Shown here one piece after another: positions 18,506 to 33,300 of a DNA stretch of 64,000 nt. Position 1 is the stretch's first letter. Every line of letters starts with the position of its first letter. The stretch is from Oscarella lobularis (taxonomy: Eukaryota > Porifera > Homoscleromorpha > Homosclerophorida > Oscarellidae). The translations under genes were made by a program, and so were the position numbers. The stretch spans positions 1,736,001 through 1,800,000 of the forward strand of contig NC_089188.1 of assembly GCF_947507565.1 (NCBI RefSeq), written 5' to 3'. The notes below the pieces were generated by a model. The model was not told the origin of the DNA, made no database searches, and saw only the letters and a list, made by a program, of their open reading frames with translations.

Positions 18506-20762
18506 TTATTCAAGAGACGCTTCTTTTTCGTAGCAGACTTGAAGGATTGCATGGGGATCAGGAGTCGGATACAACTGCTCAGTTGTTGGATAAAAATCTG
18601 TATGTAAATGATAATAAGGCGAGCACTCAAATAATTCATTATGTACTGACCCTTTTCGTCAAAAGTGAAACTCCTGCAATCATCGGCCATATGAACACAG
18701 AGCATACCTAATTTAGAAATTCTGTGTTTATCAGTATCCACCAAAAAATCAACTACGAATACCTGGAGTTCTTCTAAAATTGTCTCTGAATTTTCCAATG
18801 GCTGAGAGCGGCACTCCGCCTCTCAACGCCATGCACATGACCTCGCCTCCGTACGCAGCCAGCGTGATTAGATCAGGAGTGGGATTAGGAACAAACTCCC
18901 TTCTAACCAGAGACAGTCTCTCAAAGATCTGCTGGGTTGACGTGTTGACAAAAACGATCTCGTTTGATAGTCGCATAGTTGATAACAGTATCTCCTCCCC
19001 CGTCTCCTTGACGACGCACATACCGGTGCCGTGCGTGTCGCCGAGAGGAACGTTACCGTACGGAGTATTGTCATACGACACTTCCGCGTTCGGCTTCCAC
19101 TTGGGAATTTCCAGCTGAGAGAGCACGACAAAACTTGTGAGACTTAAAACTTTGTGTGCGAGTTATTAGCTCGTACTTCGATTGGATTCGGAAATTTTCC
19201 GTGACACGGTGCAGTTGTATTGTGAAAGTAAAGATAATCGCCCAGATTGGATTTTCCAGTAGACGCTCTAAAGTACACGGTTGCAAAAAGTAGACACAAC
19301 GATTTGAAACGTCCGCTTACCCGTTGGTGACCATACCAAAGTTGCCGCTGTACCGCCGACTTCCGCCGCAGCCGTCTCCTTTGACGATTGGGTGACTATA
19401 AACTTTTACAACCTTATGGGAAACATAGAAGCAGATTGTTTTATACAGCCCCTCGTTGACTGACTTTGAATTCTTCTCCTTCGGCGTCAGCGATGAGTAG
19501 ACCACCGTGGGACATGGTGACGTAAAAGAGTCCATTGCGTCGCTCGAAGCCGCCGCATATGGGTCGCGCCGCTTTTGTTGCCAAGTCCTCAATGCAGTTT
19601 TGTAGTTTAAGCGTCTTTTCGTGAGTTAGATTCAAATACAGCTCTTGACCTGGCATTTTTTCGACTCTACAGCACCAGGAGGAAAAGTTTAATTAGTGGT
19701 CGACTTTTTCATTAGTGTGCTTCACCTGATCTTGTGCAGATGACCTGAACGACCTGTCGATCCCCCGATATCAAGTACGACTATGAATTTGCCGTCGGAG
19801 GTAAACTCCGCGTAATGATTTTGCGGCGATCCTACGACGTGGGTGCATGGGCACGTGCTAAACGTCTAATTTACTACACACTACATTATGTCACCTTTGC
19901 TCAGCGTATTGTAACAGCCAATTATTTTTCTCGTCTTGATGTCCATCACCTGAAATGAATTAATAAGCTAAAGCACTCGCTCTGTTGACGTTTCGTTTAA
20001 AAAGAAACAGTCACAGTTTGGCTTGAGTCATTAGTGCGGATGTTTTTCTTTTCGAGGGCGGAGAGTTCAAGGACACAGGTGCACGGCATTAGGCACTCAA
20101 CGAACAATACCTGAATGTCGCCGCTGCCAACGTAGCTGATGAGAGCATAGTTCATGTGGGTAAAATAGGGATAGGACGATATCATGTGCGGCTTTTGGCC
20201 ACGTCGGCACGCGCCGTTGAGCGCGACGTTCGCTGTGAGCGTAGCGCTCGTCATATTGATAGTCGCGACGGCACCTTCACAGAGAAGGACGAAAACTTAG
20301 AATGAAAATGTAGTCGCGGCGCGGTGTTTATGCCACTCGTCGGCAATGTACAAACGTGATGTATGTGACGCCCGTTCGAGAGCGAGAGATGCATACCGCG
20401 AGATCTTACCTTGGCCGCGATTACTTTTCAACTTTGCACTGTCGTAAATGTAAAGCATTCCGCCGCCGTTCTCTCGCTGCTTGTCGTCGTCGTAAGCCTG
20501 ATCGAGGACCCATACTTCGCACGTTTGATTTGCCATCTGGTCGAGATAGTGACTCGGAGGGAGCAGTTGATCTCGATTTTCTGCGCAAATCGAAAGCAAG
20601 TCAGGGATTGTGGGTGTGCGCGTGCAGGTCCTAACCATCGCACGTCTTCCGCCAGCGCTCCTGGTAGGTCTCCTCGTTGAAGTGAGAGCCGCACACCCTG
20701 CACGTCTCTACGAGTGGCATAGCAAGTGCAAGGCACAGAGCAAAAGCGGACAGTCCAATCAT
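18506..20762 (-). CDS. Secreted beta-propeller-like protein, unknown family
   Basis: The start at 20762 gives a signal peptide (MIGLSAFALCLALAMP) followed by a short Cys-containing segment (CRVCGSHFNEE). Several exons then run to the stop at 18506 (ending CYEKEASLE), with in-phase joins such as CAA G|GT at about 20,280-20,417 and AAG G|AT near the 3' end. Segments such as ALISYVGSGDIQVMDI, HYAEFTSDGKFIVVLDI and FERRNGLFYVTMSHGGLL have the strand-turn rhythm of a WD40/YVTN-type propeller. There are further cysteines (CRRGQ, CPCTH) and an NQT/NMT/NLT set of possible glycosylation sites. I do not recognise an orthologue. It is probably an extracellular or secretory-pathway propeller; its ligand is unknown. 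Confidence 0.6.
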
Positions 20763-21315
20763 CGTGAAGAGCGCTCAAAGAGAGACTGGGAGTCAATTCC
20801 GAAAAGATCGCTCAGTTATACCCTCCCCCCCATCAGTCCTTTTCTAAATTCGGAAACTCCGCCTGCCCATTACGGTGACGCGGCTCAGTGGGACTTCAGT
20901 CCACGCAGCGTCGAGGTAGGTATCCCATAAAGGATTCGCGTGCCTCGTCTATTTGGCTTAAGCGAACCGATCATTAGCGACCGCCCCCCGCTATAGACAG
21001 CGCCGGAGTACCGCGCTTGGGCCACCTAAGTCCATATATAGTATGGCAGACCGCCCGATGTGTTTACAGAGTCGCGCAGCTCGACGGGAACACTTTACGA
21101 TACTCTAAGCTTCCGCAGAAATACGAGGAACACTAACAGATCACTGAGTTGAATTCAGGTAATGGCAGTGGAATGAGGGATGACCACACACAGAGGCTAA
21201 CATGCTTAGGACATCAGAACAAAACTTGGGGAAAGAGCGAGAGAGAGAATGTCAGCTGGCCTATGCCCCCACCCCGCGGATCCGTACTGTAGTACCAAGT
21301 TAACTTCGCACCTTA
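20763..21315. other. Intergenic region between PCCB 3' end and the secreted-propeller gene start
   Basis: About 550 bases that must contain the promoter of the propeller gene and the PCCB 3' UTR, since both genes are on the minus strand. I see no coding exon or repeat. Confidence 0.4.
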
Positions 21316-24114
<2,799 letters not shown>

Positions 24115-24610
24115 GCCTCGTCCGTTACTGATACGGGAAGGGTTACGAGAATTTACGGCACTCGTGTGCTGTCACTTACTGTGGCTTTTCGCGACACCGT
24201 TTCAAATCGTTTTGAATCGATAACAACGCGAATTGACAGAAAATGTAATTCTGCGAACGTTTCGAATGAAATCTTCTTGCAGTTCGGTCTAAAAACGTGA
24301 AAAAACCTCGAAGTGCTAACGTGCTTGTGCCTCATGCCCAGCACATCACTCATGCACTTGGGTCAATTTTTTACAGGTGCAATTGTCATAATAATATAAT
24401 TAGGTAGCAGCTCTTCCCGCTCCACCAAGTGAACAATAAAAATGTCTGAAAGAAATGATAAATGCCAGCTCTTGAATATGCAAAGAACTCTAACTATACA
24501 AAAACCGCTCTAACCTATACAAAGAGGTATCTACACAGGTTCCTGCATACACTTCGTATCACAACGTCAATTTTTAAGACATTCTTCTACATATGTACTA
24601 TATAAAGTTG
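24115..24610. other. Intergenic region: PCCB promoter side and FAM122-like 3' UTR
   Basis: No coding exon is seen. The sequence upstream of 24114 should carry the PCCB promoter. The AT-rich part near 24,350-24,600 is probably the 3' UTR of the next gene. Confidence 0.4.
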
Positions 24611-26399
24611 CTAACTATCCATTACAGATTGAAAAGCAATTTCATTCTCTGCGCCACCTTCACTACCGCCACTCCCCCCACCAGCAGTAGAAACTGGCAA
24701 ACTGTCCCCAAACCTAAAGCCAGTTCCCGTACCAAATCGATACGACTTTCGACTAAAGTCCATGGAGAATAATCCAGACGTGAAAGGCAAAGCTGAAACA
24801 CCACCGCCACCGTCGACGCTGCTACTTGCACTACTGTGAGCCGCCGACGTTCCGCTCTCATTCAGCGGACTCTGCTCATGGAGATTAAATAGAGATTGCC
24901 TAAGTGGACTGGCTCCACGTCCGGAGTCGCTGTCACCCGGCACCAAGGCAGGATCATCGACGAGAAGAGGAGAGGGAACGTTGCAGTAGCGTTTCGGCGG
25001 GCTCACAAATACCTCTTCCATGGAGTCTAATTTTTTTAGAAAAAGCAGTCGTTCACTTGCATCTGTAATTTTTATAACTGCACCTGAACATTTTCTCTTC
25101 AGAGCTAGTGAATCAGGCCGACGGTCTGATAGGAGAGGACTCTGACTTCTCCTAGAGCAGAGTAGTGAAAGCAACTAAAACGATCTAAAGCTTGTTCAGA
25201 CTTTTTGAAGCCCGGAAAGGAAGAACGCCGACTTATTCCCCCCTGATTGGAAAGCACGGGACTCGATGGAAAACTTCTCGCCTAGACAACAACAGGTCCA
25301 TAGCTAAAGTCTCAAAAAACAGCGAAGGTCTTAAAAAACCCCGTGAGATGGCCATCCCACGCCCTGACTCGGATATTGACCGTCCTAGAATCAATTGTTA
25401 GGCAAGCGATTTGTCAAAGGCAATGTCGTACAAGATTCATTTCTTCGCATCGTTGCGTCAGCTGAATAGTCAGCGTTGTAAGACTAAAGAAACGTCCATA
25501 TTAGCGGGAACGCACAATTCATGGCTCATGCATAAACGTCAAGAAGCAGAAGCTATTTAGTAACAATTCTCGTAAAAATGAGACATAGCTGTTTCTCTAC
25601 GCACTTCACTCCACTAACAGGTCCAAGGTGTATCGTTACAATTGTCTACTGAAGGCCACAGGGAAAAAATCACAGCCTTTAGGAGATATAATATTTCCCT
25701 GCTAAACGCCAGAAACGTCATGCTGGGATATAAAAAGGCACGCCCGCTACTCTGTCGAATGATCCCCCTACGACACCAATCAACGGCTACTACACTACAC
25801 TACTACTGTACATCTTTCGATCGTTTGCGTTACCTTTCGTGAGCGACTTCCTGCTTCACGCAACCATCGATTCCGCTTCCCTCCTAAACGACAACAAAAC
25901 GATCGCTATAACTCGTTTCGAACGAATCAGATTGGAGTATTAGATTAATTCGAATGCGTCGCCGGACTTTCGAGTCCCCGGCCAGAACGCTCACCCTCTT
26001 CAATTCCCAAACGCGCGGCTCGACCACCTGCACACACAGAGGAGCGCATAGATTCGGCGTACGACGAGCGAGAGCGCGACCCCCCCTTTCCCTCACCATC
26101 GACGGACTCGACGGCACGCTGACGACGACGGCGCCCGATCGGGCGCGTCGAAACGGCGGCGGCGGCGACAACGACGACGGTGGCGGCGGCGCATTGGCGA
26201 GATCGAGCGCCGTCAGAGTGAATGGGGACGGTCGCGACGTCGCAGCACTCGTCGTTGTCGTCGTTGTCGTTGTAGCCGCGGCGGCGACTTCGGCGAGCAT
26301 TGGCGCGGACGTGGAGCGTTTGAGCGCGATCGGTAGAGCGTGCACGGAGTCGTCGGTCTCCATCGCTGTTGGATGGGAAAGAAATGGAGGATCGGACAT
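24611..26399 (-). CDS. PABIR1: FAM122/PABIR-like regulator of PP2A-B55
   Basis: The first exon, from ATG at 26399 (MSDPPFLSHP), contains ALKRSTSAPML, matching the RRSNSAP motif near the FAM122 N-terminus, plus a Thr run and a Pro/Ser-rich segment. Its donor is near 25993 (AAGAG|GTGAGC). A following exon (about 25,843-25,888) reads CVKQEVAHER, like the IKQEE...VHER stretch of FAM122. The last exon (from about 25,157) carries RRSQSPLL and LALKRKC, matching the conserved RRSQSP...LKRKC block, and ends SVMDS at 24611. In vertebrates this family inhibits PP2A-B55 phosphatase. The middle exons are only partly resolved. It shares a 230-base divergent promoter with CWC15. Confidence 0.7.
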
Positions 26400-26629
26400 T
26401 CCCAAATCATTTGCGCAGTGCGCAGGCGCCTATCGTGCGAGGTCGATTGTTCGCCCGCCCCCGGATGTCTGTTTTCTAGAGGTTTTGGGAAGGCTAGTCT
26501 TTTTTTTATCTAGTCTCTACTGAATGTGCGAATCAAGAGCTAGAGAAAGGACACGCTGAAGTATAGAACAGGTCATGTGATGAATTCGTGTTACATGCCC
26601 GGATAATTTAGACCTGTTTACCTCGAAAA
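26400..26629. promoter_or_regulatory. Bidirectional promoter, FAM122-like (-) / CWC15 (+)
   Basis: This 230-base gap separates two divergent start codons, so both transcription starts must lie in or near it. No TATA box or repeat is obvious. Confidence 0.5.
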
Positions 26630-27662
26630 ATGACTACAGCCGCTCGTCCCACTTTCGAACCGGCGCGAGGCGGCTCGGGAAAGGGCGAGAAGGACCTGTC
26701 GGCCTTGTCCAAACACTATTCGAGTCGCGATCTTCCCGGACAGCTCAAATTGAAGTCGAGGTGCGCCTAGAACTGATGTCTGTGTCGCTTACGAAGTCGT
26801 CTATCAGGGGACGAGGCCAAGGCACGACCGAAGAACTTCGCGAGCGCGACTTTCGCAGCGATCTCGAGGAACGAGAACGACGAGCGGCGCGCGAGAAAGC
26901 GAAAGAGCGAGGAGAAAGAGGCTAGTGAAAAAAATGAGAAGGCAACGAATGATAAGAATTGCGTTTAGTTGTCAACTCGCCTAAGCGACAGAAACCAGCC
27001 GAACTGCCACCTCCAACAGCAGGTAAATGACCATAATTCGCAAAAAATTTGACTGTGACGTAGTGTTTTTTTCTGGCTAGCAGATCCAGATAAAGACGAC
27101 GTAAGCTATGCGATTCGTTTGTTGATGTGTGTTCACGTCTCTTGTTTTGTAGGATGATGACGACGACGACGATGATGACAGTGATGAAGATGATACCGCC
27201 GAGCTTCTTCGCGAGCTGCAGAAAATTAAGCAGGAGCGCGCAGAAGAGGAGGCAAGAAAGGTAAATGCGTGAATACGGCATGTACCAGGACGATGATGTC
27301 ATATGATCGTCTCATTCTACAGGAGAGGGAACGCAAGGATGATGAAGAGCGAATTAGAAAAGAGAACATCGTCTCCGGAAATCCGCTCCTGAATTCTTCC
27401 GATGCGCCGAGCGGTTTTAAAGTGAAACGAAGGTGCATATCCTATACTGAAAATATGAGTGATTTTTTATTATTAATTTTAGGTGGGATGATGACGTTGT
27501 ATTTAAGAACTGCGCTAGAGGCGTCGAAGAGAATCCAAAGGTTCGCACCGCCAAGCAAATGAACTCTATCAATATCCTGTATTACTTTAGGAGAGAAAAT
27601 TCATTAATGACACAATACGATCCGAATTTCACAAGCGATTCATGAGCAAGTATATCAAGTAG
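26630..27662 (+). CDS. CWC15: Spliceosome-associated protein CWC15
   Basis: Component of the Prp19-associated spliceosome. The start at 26630 gives [15 protein letters not shown], essentially the universal CWC15 N-terminus, then [35 protein letters not shown], an Asp/Glu run, [51 protein letters not shown] and the C-terminus [14 protein letters not shown] with stop at 27660-27662. Exons are short with small introns. The gene ends 56 bases from the 3' end of ALG9. Confidence 0.95.
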
Positions 27663-27718
27663 ACTGTTGCATGTAACGCGTTGCTTGATAAAAATAACAT
27701 CACATGCCGTTCACTTCA

Positions 27719-30195
27719 TTATTGCCTCTGCAAAACGTTATAAGATCCATACACTGTGTTCGCTGTTGACAGAAGTGGAACGTAGAAGGCCCTGTAGGGG
27801 AGCTTAGACCTGTAAGCATTTTCATTGGCAATCAATTCAGCGTTGAAGACGGCTTGCCTGTCTGGTATGAGAAATGGGGCGGATATAATTGCCTTCCACT
27901 GGGTCTGCTGCGAATAATTTGGCTCGTTGGGTCTTTCTTCTCCGTCATCAAGATCAATGAGGTACTTGCAGGTGTCTAGGTCAACCTAGGTGCAAGGCAT
28001 TATCCGTCTAGCCTGTACTACAATTTTAAAAGCGCCCTGTTTTTATAGTCTGAAAGCTAACTGTACAAAAGAAGTGGGTAAGGAGCTCTCCTTTGCTTAC
28101 ATAACGATCTGGTTCCTCTTTGTTCATATCATTCATTCCAGTCGGGATGATCCAAGTGGCATTTGAGCCGGAAGCGTAGTGCTTTGGTAGCTGGCCCTTA
28201 AACGCTGATTGAATAAATTGGATCTTCCATCTAAGGAAGCGTCTGCTATACTACAACACTTCGCAGCCTGGTCAACGCTTGCGTGCCTTTCTGATGGAAT
28301 GAAGAAGTGGCTTGGAAATCGATACCACTCCTTACCAACGCAAACGTTTTCGTTTTCACCCGTTACATCTTTGCTGAATGTTGAAAGATGACCGTATAAC
28401 TTCCCATAGACTTGCATTGGAGCACTGTAGCCTAAAGGAAAGCGTTCACTGATTTCTTTCTGCTTGAGTACAAGGCGTACCATAGTAAAGTGCCAAAAGT
28501 CGAGACAAAGATAACAGGGCAAAGATAGAGAGAGTTCCAAGAGGCACAAATGATTGAGAGATGACGCTAAATCCCCGCACCTTTGGGACCTTGAGAGCAA
28601 CTTTAGCTAACATGCTCTAAAAACAATAAAAATTAAAGACGCTACAATCCCTGCTACATTTACCAGAGCATAGTTGATACATAGAGCCGCTGCCAGACAG
28701 AGAAGAGGATAAATGGGAAATAGAAAGCGCTCCTCCTTATGTGGTCTTGTGAAGAAGATTGCCATCCAAAGAAGCATAGGAGACAAGCAATACAACGCCT
28801 TGTCTAGCACAAAGGAATTAGCAAGGACGAGGAAGAAAGACTGTTAGTACAATCTGCTCCAAAATTCAGTTTAACCAACAAGAATTTCCACAGCGCCTAA
28901 CAAATCTATTCAATCAACGAACTCGAGGATAATTTCTTACTTACCCATATGATAGGACAAGCTAATGCTAAGAGAAAGACAATATTGAAGTTCAAAATAC
29001 CATTTAAAAGGTAGAACGTCCATGGCTCGGTTCCTAGAAACACCTTAGAGTGGCCCAATCCAGGTAGAAGCGCTCTACCGTAAAGATCTGGACCGCCTTG
29101 GCCAAAGACGTTGTAAAGAACGATGCCAAGCGAAGCAATGACGAGTTTCCTGTAGTAGAAGTAGTCAACGAGAATTGTGGGTAGCTAGGAGATCAATTGA
29201 ATTTTTAGATAAAAATGCTTGAAATTGCGCAAACCTTACCAGTATCAGTAGACTAACTAGAAAAACCGTTTTGAAAAAAGAGAAGAATCGTTTGTGGATG
29301 AACAGTATGTCAACAGCGATGGGCACTCTAATGGAAGAAGAACTAGCCAGCCTAGAGATTTGTAAATACTGTATATTTCGTACCCAAGTGCAATACTAAA
29401 CGGCCATCCAAGCAAAGCGCTCACACCAATTGCCAATACAGCAACCTAAACAATTAATTCCCCCAGTCCTTATGCCCAAATAATGATCACATACTGTATA
29501 ACTGCCAAGACACCAAGCTCCCAGTGCCACTAGTCCGCAGTACATGCAAAACGAACTTGGAAGAAAGGCTGTAAAAAAGTCTACTGTACGAGACACATCA
29601 TAACACTTTTTAGTTACCTGTCGAAGAAATAAACATCCCCGAGCTCACAAGTAGAAACCCAAAACAAAGGCGAGCTGTAGAGCCGCCAAACGCGGCCAAA
29701 ATTCCTCTAAGAAATCATTCTATTTTTTGCACGAATTCTAAATAACGATCCAGTCCACCCACTTATAGAAATACGTCTCGCACGTGGCGCAGGCAAGGGC
29801 CATTGCACATCGAACCCCGTAAAATATGGCCATCTGAGAAGAAAGGGAAGAAAAATGATTTCGTTGTATCGTCGTTTTTTCTTCTCTCCTGCCTTGTTCG
29901 AGATCAACCAATTGGCGACGTAGGCTGGAAGGGCGTAGAGCCAAACGTACGCGTAGGATCGGATTGCGTACGATGGAGAGTATTCCCACGTTTGGAAACC
30001 GAAGCCGTAGATGATTTGGTGCGTCTGTGAGGAGCGAGTTAGCGTAGAGGGAGGTTTCGTCGTCTAGCGGACCGGTTCCCAATAGTTGAACGTTTCGTCG
30101 CAGTCTGTAATTGCATTGAAAAGCGCGGATACAATGCGTGCGGTGAAAAATAGCCGAAATGCGACAGACAGAGTGGGGCTCCAAACGCTCATCAT
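27719..30195 (-). CDS. ALG9: ALG9 alpha-1,2-mannosyltransferase
   Basis: ER membrane enzyme (GT22 family) that adds alpha-1,2 mannose to the lipid-linked oligosaccharide for N-glycosylation. Motifs in order: ITDCDETFNYWEPVR, GFQTWEYSPSYAIRSYAYVW, FLPSSFCMYCGLVALGAW, HKEERFLFPIYPLLCL, NVCVGKEWYRFPSHFFIP, and the C-terminal YRAFYVPLLSTANTVYGSYN with stop at 27719. Many hydrophobic segments fit a multi-pass protein. I use the ATG pair at 30195 (MMSVWSPTL); an in-frame ATG at 30285 would add 30 residues. Confidence 0.93.
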
Positions 30196-30208
30196 CAAAA
30201 TAATAGTA

Positions 30209-30232
30209 TCACGTGATTGATTCACGCACGTG
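30209..30232. promoter_or_regulatory. Paired CACGTG E-boxes upstream of ALG9
   Basis: TCACGTGA at 30209-30216 and CACGTG at 30227-30232 lie 14-37 bases 5' of the chosen ALG9 start. CACGTG is the core site of bHLH-zip factors such as USF/TFEB. If translation starts at 30285 instead, these would be coding, so the call is tentative. Confidence 0.35.
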
Positions 30233-30343
30233 TGCGGGGCCAAAGAGCGAGCAGCGTGTAATGTACGTGCAGCCAATTTCTTCATTACTGGATATCAAAA
30301 CACAATATAAAAAGGTAAACGCAATAATCAAAAAACTCTCCGT

Positions 30344-33300
30344 CTACATTTCAATAAAGGCGTGCATTTTCTGCACTAAATCATGCTCAGGATAATGCGC
30401 CGCCTGTGCTTTCAACGCCTTCTGATACTCTCGTCTCAGGCCAGGGGCAATGCTCGTGTATATTTCGTTAGGCGTTTTAATCTCAGGATGATATAATCTG
30501 CAAAAAAGCTCAAAAATGAAACTCAATATAAATGTATCGGTATAGACATTACTTTTGCCTCAAAACTTGGAGCATCTTCCAGTGGCGCTTTTCATTGGGA
30601 TGTACGTGCCGTCTCAGGAACACAAAAAGACCTGCATGAAGAAAACTTCAAATACCTGCCATAGATAAGGGAATACACGTACCCTCTGCTATCCTGCGAA
30701 GGTTGGGGTCTTTCAAGAAACAAATAGAGCATTTGAAATAAATGTCTACTTTTCAATCTTACCCACGTCTCCTAAATTAAATAATGTTACCATTCACATG
30801 ATTACCCAAGTTAATTTAATTTAATTATACCTTCTTCGCATGGAAGAATGACTTGCGCAGGAACTAATAGAGAGAAAATATAGAGCATCAAAATTAAAAA
30901 TTCATCAGATGTTATACAAAATTTACATTCGCCTCTACACGTCACCGCCCGTAGTTCAAGCTCTTGTATTCTTCTCTAAAAAAATGCTATCCATTTAATC
31001 AGCTACACGCAATCTGCTTCTTACACGCTTCTCTTCTTCCTTCAAAACAGAAAAAGGAAAAAATCAGTAGCGTGAACTACATTACTTGAATCAGTTAGTT
31101 TTCTTCTTACCGGCATCGGTCTTCTTCTTGTTGCTGGTTCTACAAGGAATTGAAGTGCTAGAGCAAACATGCAGTTAACATTACACAGGATCCTACCGTA
31201 AGCAACCTCACCCCGTTCCGCGGCTGGTGGTGGTGGTGGTGGTGGTGATAGTGGTGGTGGTGGTGATAGTGGTGGTGGTGATAGTGGTGGTGATAGTGGT
31301 GGTGGTGGTGGTGGTGGTGATAGTGGTGGTGGTGGTGATAGTGGTGGTGGTGTTGGTGGTGGTGAAGGAGATGACGACAACGAGGAAAGTGGGGAAAGGG
31401 AAAGAGCAGTTGCTGGTGAGAATTTAACCATTCACACAGTTAATTAACACAATGAATTACCTAGTAACCTCACCTTCAGCCGGCGAAAGAGGTTCTTCTG
31501 TTTTCAGCGAAAAGTAAAAAACAGAAAATTTAAAATTAGTCAAAGATGCCACGCACTTGCAAATACTGTACAATCACATAGATTACCTTGATCAGATTCT
31601 GGTGATTTCTAAAAAAGAAAAGAGAACATTTACATAAAAAGAGAAATCCCAAATCTCCATTATTTTTACCTCCATTTGCTTTGAGCCTTCTTTTAAATCG
31701 CTATTTTCCCTCTCCAATTCCCTCATTTTGGTCTAAAAGAGAGATTTGATATTAACTAAAAGAGCCTCATTACTGCTACCTTCATTTCGTCATTCATAAT
31801 CTAAAAAGAAATATTTATCCATCATTAAAATGTCTATTATTGTTACCTCCATTCGCTGCAAAACTTCAATTAAATTCCAATATTCATTTTCTACGTCATT
31901 TATTTTTATCTAAAAGCAATATTTGCAAGAAATTAACAGAGCCCCATTACTGCTACTAATAATTTCAAAAAAAAAATTACTCTCAGGGTCCACAAGTAAT
32001 TGTATTAGAAATTTAAAATTACTCGCCAAGTTCATGCGTAATTTCACTACTAATAAGTGCAAAAACAATTACTCACAGAATCCATGAGTAATTCCACTAC
32101 TAATCAAAGACAATTTGTTACCTTCAATTGCTTTGAGCCTTCTCTTAAATCACTGTTTTCTCTCTCCAATTCGCTCATTTTGGTCTAAAAGCAAGATTAG
32201 ATATCAATTAAAAATAAAGCCTCATTACTGCTACCTTCATTTCGTCAATCTAAAAAGAAATATTTACCCATAATTAAAAAATCTGTATTATTCCTACCTC
32301 CATTTGCTTTGAGCCTTCTTCTAAATCACTATCCCTTGCCAATTCCCTCATTTTGATCTAAAAGCAAGATTTGATATTAATTAAAAGAGCCTCGTTACTA
32401 CTACCTTCATTTCATCATTCGTAATCTAAAAAGAACAATTTACCCATTCTTAAAAATGTCCATTATTGTTACCTTTAATTTCTGATTTTCAGTTTCCACT
32501 TTATTCATTTTCATCTAAAAACAATATTTGCAATAAATTAAAGAGCTCCATTACTGCCCTCGTTTGAACGTTTAAACAAGTTGTACAGCCTTCCCCACTT
32601 ATCTCTACACAACTAAACCCGCCGTTTGAACGAACCCCCCGTTTGAACGTTCAAACCCGTTGTACCCACTTATCTCTACTCTAACCCCCCGTTTGAAAGT
32701 TCAAACCCGTTGCACAGCCATCCCCATATCTCTACACAACCAACCCCCCGTTTGAACGTTCGAACCCCCGTTTGAACGTTCAAACCCGTTGTACAGCCTT
32801 CCCCACTTATCTCTACTCTAACCCCCCGTTTGAACGTTCAAACCCGTTGTACAGCCTTCCCCACTTATCTCTACTCTAACCCCCCGTTTGAACGTTCAAA
32901 CCCGTTGTACAGCCTTCCCCACTTATCTCTACTCTAACCCCGTTTGAACGTGTACATCCTTCCCCACTTATACTGCTACATGTACTAATAATTTCAAAGA
33001 AAATTACTCTCGGGGTCCACAACTAATAATTTCAAAGACAAACCTTCATCTCGATCTAAAAAGAAATATTTACCCATAATTAAAAAAATCTCTATTACTG
33101 TTACCTCCAATTGCTTTGAGCCTTCTCTTAAATCACTGTTTTCTTTCTCCAATTCTCTCATTTTGGTCTAAAAGCAAGATTTGATAAAACATTATATATA
33201 TTATCTTCTAGTACGAAAGGACCGAAGGATAATCGTCCACTGGTGTACCAATTGTAATATTAACTAATAATAGAGCCTCATTACTGCTACCTTCATTTTG

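Noticed and set aside
24622-24861. Frame with hydrophobic segments opposite the FAM122-like last exon frame
   Set aside because: Shadow of the real minus-strand exon, which carries the conserved RRSQSP and LKRKC motifs.
31227-31427. Val-rich plus-strand frame (VVVVVIVV) suggesting a membrane peptide
   Set aside because: It is the complement of the Pro-rich exon of the coiled-coil gene, which joins its neighbours in phase.
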